Shown here: piece after piece, positions 29,056-37,738 of the stretch | How the letters are laid out: every line of letters begins with the position of its first letter | How positions within the stretch are numbered: position 1 is the stretch's first letter | Assembly (NCBI GenBank): GCA_025989215.1 | Contig: JAPDNP010000005.1 | Location: 107,275-171,274, forward strand | Length of the DNA stretch: 64,000 bases | Source: Neisseriaceae bacterium JH1-16 | Lineage (GTDB): Bacteria; Pseudomonadota; Gammaproteobacteria; Burkholderiales; Chromobacteriaceae | Direction of reading: 5' to 3' | Notes under the pieces: model-generated | Databases searched by the model: none | The model's input: only the letters and a program-made list of their open reading frames with translations | What the model was told of the DNA's origin: nothing | Program-made: the position numbers and the translations under genes

Positions 29056-30417
29056 ATGAGCACGCAAGCGATTCCGATCAAGATCTACCCGCGGCTGACC
29101 CGCGGCCGTTTCAACAACTGGCGGGTGATCGCCGTGCTGGTGACGCAGCTGGTCTACCTGGGTCTGCCGTGGCTGACCTGGAACGGTCGCCAGGCAGTGT
29201 GGTTCGACCTGCCGGGCAACCAGCTGCACCTGTTCGGCCTGACGCTGTGGCCGCAGGACTTCGTCTACCTGGCGGCGCTGCTGATCTTCTGTGCGATCGC
29301 GCTGTTCTGGTGGACGGCATTGGCCGGGCGGCTGTGGTGCGGCTTTTCCTGTCCGCAGACGGTGTACACCGAAATCATGACCTGGATCGAGCGCTGGGTG
29401 GAGGGCAAGCCGCGCCAGCGCCAGGCGCTCGACGCCGCGCCGTGGTCGCTGCGCAAGCTGCGCATCAAGGGCACCTCGCACGGGCTGATGATCGCGTTCT
29501 CGCTCGTCACCGGCTTCACCCTGGTCGGCTACTTCGTACCGGTCCGCGAAGTGGCGGCAGCGTTGCTAGACGGCACGCTGTCCGGCTGGGCCTGGTTCTG
29601 GCTGCTGTTCTACGCCGGTTTCACCTACCTGCTGGCCGGCCGGCTGCGCGAGAGCGTGTGCAAGCACATGTGCCCGTACGCACGCTTCCAGGGGGTGATG
29701 TTCGATCCGGACACGCTGGTGGTGTCCTACGACGCCGCCCGCGGCGAGCCGCGCGGTGCGCACCGCAAGAGCGAGTCGGCCTCCGGACGCGGCGACTGCG
29801 TCGACTGCGGTGTGTGCGTGCAGGTGTGTCCGACCGGCATCGATATCCGCGCCGGCCTGCAGTACGAGTGCATCGGCTGCGCTGCCTGCGTCGACGCCTG
29901 CGACACGGTGATGGACAAGATCGGCGCGCCGCGCGGCCTGATCCGCTTCGCCACCGAAAACAGCATGGCCGGCCGCGTGGCGGCGAGCGACATCCCGCGC
30001 CGCATGCTGCGCCCGCGGGTGATGGTGTACTCGGCGCTGATGCTGGTGGTGCTGGCCGGCAGCATGGCGATGCTGTTGCTGCGCACGCCGTTCATCGTCG
30101 ACGTGCTGCGCGACCGCGCCTTCCTGGTGCGCGAGACCAACGACGGCTGGCTGGAAAACGGCTACACGCTGCGACTGGTCAACACCCAGGCCAGCCCACA
30201 GCGGGTGCAGCTGGGGGTGGAGGGCTTGCCGGGCATCCGCCTGGCCGACGCGCCTGTGCTGACGTTGCCGCCGCAGGCGACCCGCACCGTGCAGCTGCGG
30301 GTGCAGGCCAGCCCAGAGTCGGCCGGCAGCGGCAGCCATCCGATCCGCTTCACCGTGGTGTCGCTGACCGAACCGGCGCTGCGCCACAGCGAGGACTCGC
30401 GCTTCATCGGCGAGTAG
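29056..30417 (+). CDS. ccoG: Cytochrome c oxidase accessory protein CcoG
   Basis: This 453-residue membrane iron-sulfur protein (FixG/RdxA family) has about five membrane segments. WWTALAGRLWCGFSCPQTVY and ESVCKHMCPYARFQ flank the membrane part. Two cluster motifs are CVDCGVCVQVCP and CIGCAACVDACD. The C-terminal Ig-like domain runs from about 350. CcoG reduces copper for assembly of cbb3 cytochrome oxidase. Neither ccoNOPQ nor ccoIS lies in the window, so it is detached from the usual cluster. ATG 29056 matches the family start. Confidence 0.95.
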   Translation: MSTQAIPIKIYPRLTRGRFNNWRVIAVLVTQLVYLGLPWLTWNGRQAVWFDLPGNQLHLFGLTLWPQDFVYLAALLIFCAIALFWWTALAGRLWCGFSCPQTVYTEIMTWIERWVEGKPRQRQALDAAPWSLRKLRIKGTSHGLMIAFSLVTGFTLVGYFVPVREVAAALLDGTLSGWAWFWLLFYAGFTYLLAGRLRESVCKHMCPYARFQGVMFDPDTLVVSYDAARGEPRGAHRKSESASGRGDCVDCGVCVQVCPTGIDIRAGLQYECIGCAACVDACDTVMDKIGAPRGLIRFATENSMAGRVAASDIPRRMLRPRVMVYSALMLVVLAGSMAMLLLRTPFIVDVLRDRAFLVRETNDGWLENGYTLRLVNTQASPQRVQLGVEGLPGIRLADAPVLTLPPQATRTVQLRVQASPESAGSGSHPIRFTVVSLTEPALRHSEDSRFIGE

Positions 30418-30467
30418 GCGTCGTCAATAGCGCGAATGCGAGGCGGCGTAGCTGGATGCCCCTCCGT

Positions 30468-31817
30468 TCAGTGCGATGCGGCCGCCTGCTGCGCCAAGCG
30501 GGCGATCTCGGCGCCCAGCCAGTCGAGCAGCCCGGCCTGGCTGTCCGGCTGGTAGTAGCTGGCGTTCAGGCGCAGGGCCGGCGGGCCATCGCCTGCCGGG
30601 TAGCAGAAGCCGCCCGGCGCGACATGAATGCCGACCGCCTGCGCCGACGCCAGCAGCCGGGCCAGGTCGAAACCGGCGGGCAGCGCCAGCCACAGGAAAT
30701 AGCCACCCTCAGGCCGGCTCAGCCGGCAGTCCGCCGGCAGCCGTTCGACCAAGCTGGCGCGCATCGCCGCCAGCCGCTCGGCCAAGCTTGCGCGCAGACT
30801 GGCCAGCGCCGCCTCGTCGCCGCGTTCGGCCAACAGTTCAGCCAGCGCCAACTGACTCGGCAACGGCGACGCCAACGTCTGGCTCTGCTTCAGCTGCAGC
30901 GCCGCCTCGTGCCATCCCCCGGCCGCCAGCCAGCCGACCCGGTAGCCGGGCGCCAGCGACTTGGACGAGCCGGCGCAGTACAACACCAGCCCGCTGCGGT
31001 CGAGCGCCTTCAACGGTGGCGGCGCCCGACCGTCGAGCGCCAGCTCGTGATAGCTGTCGTCCTCGATGATCGGCAGCCGGTGCCGTTCGGCCCAGTCGAG
31101 CAGCGCGCGCTGGGTGGCCTCGCTCAGGCATTGGCCGGTGGGGTGCTGGAAGGTCGGCATCACCGCCACGCCGGCGAGCGTGCCGGCCGCCGCCTCGCGC
31201 TCCAGCAGCGCCAGGTCCAGCCCGCCGGCGTCGTCGACCGCCAGCGGCAGCACCGCGATGCCCCACTGCGACAAGAGGCCGAGCAGGCCCGGGAACGCCG
31301 GCACCGCCACCGCCAGCCGCGCCGGCCGGCCGCGCGTGGCCAGCTGCACCGCCAGGGTCAATGCCTCCATCGCGCCGCAGGTGATGATCAGCTGGTCCCA
31401 GTCGAGCGCCACGCCCTGGGCGCGGTAGCGCTGCGCCAGCTGGCGGCGCAGGCTGGCGAGCCCGGCCGCGTCGAGGCTCGCCAGCGCCGCCGGGTAGTCG
31501 GCGAGCGCGCGCGCCGCCGCCCGCGCCAGCGCCCGGCCGTCGAACAGCGCCGGGTTGACGAAGGGTGAGCCCCAGGCCGCCAGCGGGGTGGGGGCGGCGG
31601 TAGGAGCCGCACCGCTGGCCACCCGGAAGCCGGCGCGCGGCAGCGCCTCGATCAGCCCGAGCCGCTCCAGCTCGTGGTAGGCGCGCTTGGCGGTGGTCAT
31701 GCTGACGCGCTGCGTCGTGCAGGTGGCGCGTAGCGAGGGCAGCGCGTCGCCCGGCCGATAGCTGCCGCGCTCGATCGCCGCCACAAAGAACGCCACCAAC
31801 GTGGCAAACTTGGCCAT
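30468..31817 (-). CDS. GntR/MocR-type PLP-dependent regulator
   Basis: This 449-residue protein fuses a GntR winged helix (about 1-75, RGSYRPGDALPSLRATCTTQRVSMTTAKRAYHELERLGLIEALPRAG) to a class I aminotransferase fold. The PLP-binding lysine is in CAGSSKSLAPGYRVGW. Such MocR/PdxR proteins sense PLP or amino-acid adducts and regulate transcription. ATG 31817 is the first codon giving the GntR domain. Divergent from the small exported DUF4136-like gene, a possible target. Confidence 0.92.
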   Translation of the reverse strand: MAKFATLVAFFVAAIERGSYRPGDALPSLRATCTTQRVSMTTAKRAYHELERLGLIEALPRAGFRVASGAAPTAAPTPLAAWGSPFVNPALFDGRALARAAARALADYPAALASLDAAGLASLRRQLAQRYRAQGVALDWDQLIITCGAMEALTLAVQLATRGRPARLAVAVPAFPGLLGLLSQWGIAVLPLAVDDAGGLDLALLEREAAAGTLAGVAVMPTFQHPTGQCLSEATQRALLDWAERHRLPIIEDDSYHELALDGRAPPPLKALDRSGLVLYCAGSSKSLAPGYRVGWLAAGGWHEAALQLKQSQTLASPLPSQLALAELLAERGDEAALASLRASLAERLAAMRASLVERLPADCRLSRPEGGYFLWLALPAGFDLARLLASAQAVGIHVAPGGFCYPAGDGPPALRLNASYYQPDSQAGLLDWLGAEIARLAQQAAASH

Positions 31818-31921
31818 TACTGCGTCTTTCAGAGTCAATGCCGGCTGAGTGTAACGGAGAAGCACCGAACCCGCCGCGCCGTGACGCGTCCAAGCCTCAT
31901 CCCGTTTCAAGGAGTACCCGC

Positions 31922-32419
31922 ATGTTCCGATCTGCCCGCCGCACACTGCCTGCCGCGCTCAGCGCACTGCTGATCGCCGTCCCGGCGCTGGCTGCCGACG
32001 GCGCGGTGGCGGCGCTGAGCTACAAGCTCGACTGCCTGCCCGATGCCGGCCGAGCCGAGAGCCTGGCCGATTGGCTGCGGCTACGGCTGTCGCTGCGCGG
32101 CCTGCAGGAGGACCAGACACACCCGGCGCTGCGCCTGTGCTTCCGGGTCGATGCGCAGCAACGCATCGCGCCCGGCTCGAATGTCGGCATCGGGGTCGGT
32201 TACAGCCGTGGCGGCTGGGGTGGCAACGGTTGGGGGGTGGGCGGCGGCTACCGGGGTGGGCCGGCCTACGATGTGGAGACGGTGCCGGTGGCGTCGCTCA
32301 CCGCGCAGCGCCCGGATGGCAGCGTCTACTGGCAGGGCAACCAGGACGCGGCCGGGCGCAGCGAGACGGCGGTACAGGACGCACTGCGCCGGCTGGTCGA
32401 GCGCTTGCCGCTAGACTGA
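31922..32419 (+). CDS. Exported DUF4136-like protein
   Basis: This 165-residue protein has a signal peptide (MFRSARRTLPAALSALLIAVPALA). A glycine-rich stretch VGIGVGYSRGGWGGNGWGVGGG is followed by SVYWQGNQDAAGRSE and a C-terminal helix ALRRLVERLP. This is the general plan of DUF4136 envelope proteins, though no lipobox cysteine is evident. ATG 31922 preceded by AAGGAG. Its last nine bases overlap the convergent GGDEF gene. Confidence 0.75.
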   Translation: MFRSARRTLPAALSALLIAVPALAADGAVAALSYKLDCLPDAGRAESLADWLRLRLSLRGLQEDQTHPALRLCFRVDAQQRIAPGSNVGIGVGYSRGGWGGNGWGVGGGYRGGPAYDVETVPVASLTAQRPDGSVYWQGNQDAAGRSETAVQDALRRLVERLPLD

Positions 32420-33592
32420 GGCCACCGCCGTCTCGGCGGCCTGTACGGCCTGCTGTCCGGCCAGCTCGACCCGGTTGCGGCCGCGCCGCTTGGCCTGGTA
32501 CAGCGCCGAATCGGCCGCCGCCAGCAGCGGCTCCAGTTCGGCCAGCTCCGGGCGCTGACAGGCCAGGCCGATGCTGATCGTCACTGCGATGCGCTGTTGG
32601 CCGAACATCACCGGCTCGGCGGCCATCGCCGCACGCAAGCGCTCGGCCACCCGCTGCGCCACGCTGGCGGTGGCGCCCGGCAGCACCACACAGAACTCTT
32701 CGCCGCCGTAGCGGCCGATCAGGTCGCCGCGCCGGCAGCTCTGGGTCAGCCGTTCGGCGAATTGGCGCAGCGCCGCGTCGCCGGCGGCGTGGCCGTAACG
32801 GTCGTTGATGGTCTTGAAGTGGTCGAGGTCGATCATCAGCACCGCCAGCAGCGCCTGCTGGCCGACCGCCCGCTCGGCCAGATCGAGCAGCGCGCGCCGG
32901 TTGTACAGGCCGGTCAGCGCGTCGCGTTCGGCCAGATGCGCCAGCCGGTACAGCAGCTTCTCGTTGGTGAGCAGCAGGCCGCCGAGCACCAACGCGAAGA
33001 ACAGCAGGTTGGCGGTAAACTGCAGCAGGCGCTGCCAGGAGTCGGCGAGCAGATTGGAGCCCGCCGGCGCAAGCAGCATGACGCCGAAACGCACCACGAA
33101 CACCGCCATCAATAGGGCGAGCACCAGCGCGCTCAAGGTGTGACCGGGCGAGGCGAGCAGCCGCCGCGACGAACGGAGCTCCCTGGCCATCGCGGCACAG
33201 AGCAGCAGCATCGTCGTGTTGGCCACCATCAGCCGGATACGCAAGCGGTCGTCGAGCGTGGCCGCGGCCAGCAGCGCGAGCGCCACCACCAGCACCGTCG
33301 CGGTGCTGCGCCACGGCAGCGTCTTGCCATGCGACTGGCGCAGCCCGAACCACAGCGCGGTCACGAAGCCGAACGACAGGCTGTTGAGCAGCAGCACGCT
33401 GAGCAGCATCGGCATCTGCTCGCGATGCACCACCATCAGCGAGAACAGCGTGCTGGCCGAGCAGCCGAGCGTCCAGGTCAACAGCTCGCGCTCCTCGCGG
33501 TTGCTGAGCCAGAACAACAACAAGGTCAGCGTCACCACGGCGCTGTAACAGGTCTGTATCAGGTAACTAATCGAACTGTCGATCCAGAACAT
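32411..33592 (-). CDS. Membrane GGDEF diguanylate cyclase
   Basis: This 393-residue protein has six or seven N-terminal membrane segments (about 5-205) forming an unclassified sensor. A GGDEF domain follows (about 220-375). The active site is GGEEF (GRYGGEEFCVVLPG), with the RxxD product-inhibition site (RRGD) five residues upstream, so activity is expected. It is third cyclase in the window and the simplest in design. It overlaps the convergent exported gene by nine bases. Start ATG 33592. Confidence 0.92.
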   Translation of the reverse strand: MFWIDSSISYLIQTCYSAVVTLTLLLFWLSNREERELLTWTLGCSASTLFSLMVVHREQMPMLLSVLLLNSLSFGFVTALWFGLRQSHGKTLPWRSTATVLVVALALLAAATLDDRLRIRLMVANTTMLLLCAAMARELRSSRRLLASPGHTLSALVLALLMAVFVVRFGVMLLAPAGSNLLADSWQRLLQFTANLLFFALVLGGLLLTNEKLLYRLAHLAERDALTGLYNRRALLDLAERAVGQQALLAVLMIDLDHFKTINDRYGHAAGDAALRQFAERLTQSCRRGDLIGRYGGEEFCVVLPGATASVAQRVAERLRAAMAAEPVMFGQQRIAVTISIGLACQRPELAELEPLLAAADSALYQAKRRGRNRVELAGQQAVQAAETAVASV

Positions 33593-33671
33593 GAAGTCTC
33601 CATGGCCATGCCGGCCGCGCCGGCACCGTCTATGCAGCCATGATGCACGAAGCAGATCTTTTAATGTCGAA

Positions 33672-34919
33672 CTATTTACGCTGTGCCGGTGGCTCCAGCG
33701 TATCGCACTGGGCCAGCGCCGGGAACCAGCGCATCCACAGCCCCACCACCGCCAGGGTACCGACGCCGCCGAGCACCACTGCCGGCACGGTGCCGAACGC
33801 CGCGGCGGTGATGCCCGACTCGAACTCGCCCAGCTGGTTGGACGCGCCGATGAACAGCGAATTGACCGCGCTGACCCGGCCGCGCATCTCGTCCGGCGTC
33901 TCCAGCTGGATGAAGGTGCTGCGGATCACCACGCTGATCATGTCCGAGGCGCCGAGCACCACCAGCGCGCCCAGCGACAGCGCAAAGTGCTCGGACACGC
34001 CGAACACGATGGTCGACAGCCCGAACACCGCCACCGCGGCGAACATCACGTAGCCGACCCGGCGCTTCACCGGATAGCGCATCAGCCACGCCGACATCGC
34101 CAGCGCGCCGACCGCCGGCGCCGAGCGCAGCAGCCCCAGCCCCCACGGGCCGGTGTGCAGGATCTCGCCGGCATAGATCGGCAACAGCGCGGTGGCGCCG
34201 CCGAGCAGCACCGCGAACAGGTCGAGCGAGATCGCGCCGAGGATGTCCGGCCGGCTCCGGATGAAGCGTACCCCGGCCAGCAGTGAATCGAGCGAGGGCT
34301 TCTCGCGCAGCGGCTCGCTGCGCCGCGCCGTCAGGCTCACCACCAGCGCCATGCCGACCAGGTACAGCGCCATGTCGAGGCCGTAGGTGAACGCCGCGCC
34401 GACCGCATACAACAGCCCGCCCAGCGCCGGCGCCAGGATGGTGGCCGCCTCGTTGGCCGAAGCGGTCGCGGCGATCGCCGGCGCCAGCAGCGTCGGCGGC
34501 ACCACATTGGGCAGCAGCGCCTGCATCGTCGGCATGTCGAAGGAGCGGCACACGCCGATCACCACCGACAGCACGAAGATCAGCGCGCGCGTGGTGGAGA
34601 AGCCCAGGTCCCGGCTGCCCAGCAACAGCAGGCCGGCCACCAGCGCCTGGATCGCCATGCTGGTCGCGACGATGCGGCGCCGGTCGTAGCGGTCGGCGAT
34701 GCTACCGGTGACCAACACCAGCAGCACCCGCGGCAGAAACTGCAGCAGGCCGACCAGGCCGAGATCGAGCGCGCTATGCGTCAGCGAGTACACCTGCCAG
34801 CCGATGGCGACAGAGAGAATCTGAAAACCGCCGGTGAGGCAGACGCGGGCAAACCAGAAGCGCCAGAACGGCGGAAAGTGGCGCAGCGATGTGGGGTCGG
34901 GGAAGGGCGGATTACTCAT
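33672..34919 (-). CDS. MFS transporter (EntS-like exporter family)
   Basis: This 415-residue protein has twelve predicted membrane segments. It shows the MFS_3/enterobactin-exporter-like pattern: FWFARVCLTGGFQILSVAIGWQVYSLT at the start, GSIADRYDRRRIV as the loop 2-3 motif, and ETPDEMRGRVSAVNSLFIGASNQLGEFESG late. It probably exports a small hydrophobic compound or siderophore, but no biosynthetic genes lie nearby. Monocistronic. One TTGGCCGAA copy lies antisense and is read Ser-Ala-Asn. Confidence 0.9.
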   Translation of the reverse strand: MSNPPFPDPTSLRHFPPFWRFWFARVCLTGGFQILSVAIGWQVYSLTHSALDLGLVGLLQFLPRVLLVLVTGSIADRYDRRRIVATSMAIQALVAGLLLLGSRDLGFSTTRALIFVLSVVIGVCRSFDMPTMQALLPNVVPPTLLAPAIAATASANEAATILAPALGGLLYAVGAAFTYGLDMALYLVGMALVVSLTARRSEPLREKPSLDSLLAGVRFIRSRPDILGAISLDLFAVLLGGATALLPIYAGEILHTGPWGLGLLRSAPAVGALAMSAWLMRYPVKRRVGYVMFAAVAVFGLSTIVFGVSEHFALSLGALVVLGASDMISVVIRSTFIQLETPDEMRGRVSAVNSLFIGASNQLGEFESGITAAAFGTVPAVVLGGVGTLAVVGLWMRWFPALAQCDTLEPPAQRK

Positions 34920-35154
34920 GATGGCTGATAGTAACGTCAGGGAATAATCAGTTAAAGCCTACTCCGCCGGCGCCAGCCACGCCACGAGATTGTGGTAACG
35001 GTTTGCAATCGCATCGATTCCGGCGAGGCGGGGCAGCGTCGCGCGAGCGTCTTGCCGCGCTGCGATGCAGGACCGCCGCGGCCGCCTGGCCTGCCGAACG
35101 GCCCCGCACATAGGCTCGCCCGAGAGCCGCCGATCCTGCACCGGACATGGGCCG

Positions 35155-35166
35155 TATAATGGCGCC
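35155..35166 (+). promoter_or_regulatory. Consensus -10 box placing srkA on a leaderless mRNA
   Basis: A perfect TATAAT lies at 35155-35160, six bases before the srkA ATG. Transcription would begin at or next to the ATG, and no ribosome site exists in the gap. The -35 region (near 35132-35137) is poor. Confidence 0.6.
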
Positions 35167-36156
35167 ATGAGCCCCATCCCAACCCCCCCGTTCGCGGCGC
35201 TGACGCCGGACACGCTGCTGACCGCACTGGAAGGCCTCGGCCTGCCGGTCAGCGGCAGCCTGCTCGCGCTCAACAGCTACGAAAACCGCGTCTACCAGGT
35301 CGGCCTGGACGACGCGCCGCCGCTGGTGGTGAAGTTCTACCGGCCCGAGCGCTGGAGCGAGGCGCAGATCCGCGAGGAGCACGCCTTCGTCGCCGAGTTG
35401 GCCGAACGCGAGATCCCGGTGGTCGCGCCGCTGGCCTTCAACGGCGAGACGCTGCACCGGCACGCCGGCTTTAGCTTCGCGGTCTACCCGCGCCGCGGCG
35501 GCCGCGCGCCCGAGCTGGATCGCCCGGACGTGCTCGAATGGCTGGGGCGTTTCCTCGGCCGCATCCATGCGGTCGGCGCGATCACGCCGTTCACGACCCG
35601 TCCCCGCCTCGATGCGGACAGCTTCGGCGAGGAACCGCTCGCCTTCATCGCCGCCGGCGACTTCCTGCCGCCGGAACTGCGCGAGGTCTACCTGGGCGTA
35701 GCGCGCCAGGCGCTCGACGGGGTGGCGCGCTGCTATGCGCGCGCCGGCGACGTCGCCAGCCTGCGCCTGCACGGCGACTGCCACGCCAGCAATGTGCTGT
35801 GGACCGACGCCGGCCCGCACTTCGTCGATTTCGACGACTGCCGCAGCGGCCCGGCGGTGCAGGATTTATGGATGCTGCTGTCGGGCGAGCGCGCCGAGCA
35901 GAGCCGCCAGCTCGCCGACCTGCTGGCCGGCTACGAGGACTTCTGCGAGTTCGATTCGCGCGAGCTGTACCTGATCGAGGCGCTGCGCACGCTACGGCTG
36001 ATCCACTACAGCGCGTGGATTGCGCGGCGCTGGCACGATCCGGCCTTCCCGGTGGCATTCCCGTGGTTCGACAGCCCGCGCTATTGGCAGGACCGCATCC
36101 TGGAATTGCGCGAGCAGATCGCGCTGATGGACGAGCCGCCGCTGTGGCCGGTGTAA
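35167..36156 (+). CDS. srkA: Stress response Ser/Thr protein kinase SrkA (YihE)
   Basis: This 329-residue APH-like kinase has NSYENRVYQVGLDD (nucleotide loop) and VVKFYRPERWSEAQIREEH, with the ATP-binding lysine. The catalytic SLRLHGDCHASNVLW and metal-binding HFVDFDDCRSGPAVQDLW are intact, as is the YYSAWIARRW-type C-terminus (HYSAWIARRWHDPAFP). It protects against stress-induced death in enterobacteria. ATG 35167 is supported by the family start and by the adjacent -10 box. No dsbA follows; instead a structured palindromic element begins at the stop codon. Confidence 0.94.
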   Translation: MSPIPTPPFAALTPDTLLTALEGLGLPVSGSLLALNSYENRVYQVGLDDAPPLVVKFYRPERWSEAQIREEHAFVAELAEREIPVVAPLAFNGETLHRHAGFSFAVYPRRGGRAPELDRPDVLEWLGRFLGRIHAVGAITPFTTRPRLDADSFGEEPLAFIAAGDFLPPELREVYLGVARQALDGVARCYARAGDVASLRLHGDCHASNVLWTDAGPHFVDFDDCRSGPAVQDLWMLLSGERAEQSRQLADLLAGYEDFCEFDSRELYLIEALRTLRLIHYSAWIARRWHDPAFPVAFPWFDSPRYWQDRILELREQIALMDEPPLWPV

Positions 36157-36422
36157 GAGTCTGTACATGATCTTTTTGCAGCTGCGGCCGCCCCCTGCCG
36201 GATGCAGCGCTAGGAGAGAGTCCCTGGCAGTGCATTCACTGCCTGGGACGAACGACAACGCTATGCGCCGGCAGGGGACGGCCCCGGAGGGCTGGCCCGG
36301 CAAACGGCCCGCTGCGTTGTTGGTCGGCTTGACCTTAGAACGACTAAGGTCGGCACTGCCCGCCTAGCATCTGGCCGTTTGCCGGGCCAGCGCAGTCCGT
36401 AAAAAGATCGTGAACAGGCTCT
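36156..36422. repeat. 267-bp structured palindromic element (MITE-like)
   Basis: Terminal inverted repeats of 22 bp lie at 36156-36177 and 36401-36422, with three mismatches (consensus AGAGCCTGTTCACGATCT). Inside are two large stems. Arm 1 is 36186-36201 with 36268-36283 (15 of 16 paired), capped by an inner hairpin GTCCCTGGCAGTG / CACTGCCTGGGAC. Arm 2 is a perfect 17-bp repeat, 36293-36309 with 36373-36389, capped by GACCTTAG / CTAAGGTC at 36331-36351. It has no coding potential. The ends resemble the GATCGTGAAC motif in the composite repeats. Confidence 0.75.
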
Positions 36423-36437
36423 GAGCCCCTGACAAAC

Positions 36438-36468
36438 AAACAGCCTGGTCGACGACCAGGCTGTTTTT
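36438..36468. terminator. Intrinsic terminator, usable in both directions
   Basis: A perfect stem CAGCCTGGTCG / CGACCAGGCTG with almost no loop has TTTTTG to the right. It serves the leftward DUF2798 gene or rightward readthrough from the element. Confidence 0.75.
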
Positions 36469-36479
36469 GTATGCGCCGG

Positions 36480-36728
36480 CTAGCAGGTGGACGGCCGCCC
36501 CAGGCGGCGTGCGGTCAACCGCTGGCTTAAACGCTGCACGCCCGGCGCCAGGATCAGCACGATGGAGAACGCGGCAGGCCAGGCGGCGACGAAGGCGTGG
36601 CCCCAACGGGCAACGAAGTCCGGCCCGAAGCCGAGGTTCAGCCAGCTGACCCAACCGGTCATCAGCAGCGACATCAGGCCAGACATCAACAGCGAGAAGG
36701 TCAGGCGAAGGCGGGTAGCGTCGGACAT
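36480..36728 (-). CDS. DUF2798 family membrane protein
   Basis: This 82-residue protein has two membrane segments (about 8-30 and 45-65). LTFSLLMSGLMSLLMTGWVSWLNLG followed by FVARWGHAFVAAWPAAF is the DUF2798 pattern. Function unknown. An AAAGGAG ribosome site precedes ATG 36728. It is divergent from a LysR gene that is frameshifted, as if the pair had been a regulator and its target. Confidence 0.88.
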   Translation of the reverse strand: MSDATRLRLTFSLLMSGLMSLLMTGWVSWLNLGFGPDFVARWGHAFVAAWPAAFSIVLILAPGVQRLSQRLTARRLGRPSTC

Positions 36729-36834
36729 GGGGTGCTCCTTTCTGGAGATAACAGCGGTGATGCCGTCATCCTAGCCAACACCGATCTGGCCAACTACAGT
36801 CTATTTTTCAATCTGAAATTGCAAAATTGGAATC

Positions 36835-37732
36835 ATGCTCGACGATCTGGCGCTCTTCATCGCAATAGTCGACACCGGAAGCCTGCAGGCCGCCGCGCGC
36901 CGGCTCGATCTGCCGCCGGCGACGCTGACCCGCCGGCTGCAGAAGCTGGAAGCCGAGCTCGGCTGCCAGCTGCTGCTGCGCAGCAGCGCGCAGCCTGAAG
37001 CCGACGCCGGAGGGCCGGCAATACTACGAGCAGTGCCGTCCACTGTTGACCGCGCTGCAGCAGACTACCGCGGCGCTCGACGACGACCTCAACCAGGTGA
37101 AGGGCACGCTGCGGGTGCTGGCACCCGTCAACCTGGGACGCGGCCTGCTGGCACCGGCGTGGGCGAGCTTCCTCACCGCGTGGCCGGCGATCCGGCTGGA
37201 ATTGACGCTGAGCAATCAGAACGAGGACCTGTGGCGGCACGGCGCCGATCTGGCGATCCGCGTCGGTGCACAGGACGACCCGAAGCTGCGCCAGCGGCGG
37301 ATCGGTGCGATCGAACTGGCGCTGGTCGGTGCGCCCGCTTATCTCGCCCGGTGCGGCACTCCGACCCATCCCGACGAGCTGGCGCAGCACGAACTCTTAG
37401 TGATCGAGCCGCTCGGCCCCTGGCAGTTCCACTCAGGCGACGAGCTGGTCGAGCTGTCACCGCCCGCACGCTGCCGGCTCAACGAGCTGGCACTGGCGGT
37501 GAGCCTTGCCGAAGCCGGGCTGGGCCTGCTTTACTGCCCGCTGCCGTTTTGCCACGAGGCGATCGAGAGCGGCCGGCTGGTGCGGCTCTTGCCCGGCTGG
37601 CACACGCCGCAGCGGCCGGTCTACGCGGTGTGGCCGCAGCAGCAGCTGCCGCGCAAGGTGAGGGTATTGCTCGAACACCTGTCCGATTTCGCCCAGGCGA
37701 TACCGCTGCTGCAGGGCGAAACGCCGGACTGA
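36835..37732 (+). pseudogene. LysR-family regulator split by a frameshift
   Basis: From ATG 36835 the frame gives a normal LysR helix-turn-helix (MLDDLALFIAIVDTGSLQAAARRLDLPPATLTRRLQKLEAELGCQLLLRSS). It then loses homology near 36985-36990. The homologous product resumes one frame over as RSLKPTPEGRQYYEQCRPLL and continues through a full effector domain to the stop at 37732. Dropping one base in the AGCAGCGCGCAGC run restores a continuous protein of about 298 residues. Either a recent mutation or a sequencing error at a GC dinucleotide run. Confidence 0.85.
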
Positions 37733-37738
37733 ACGGAA

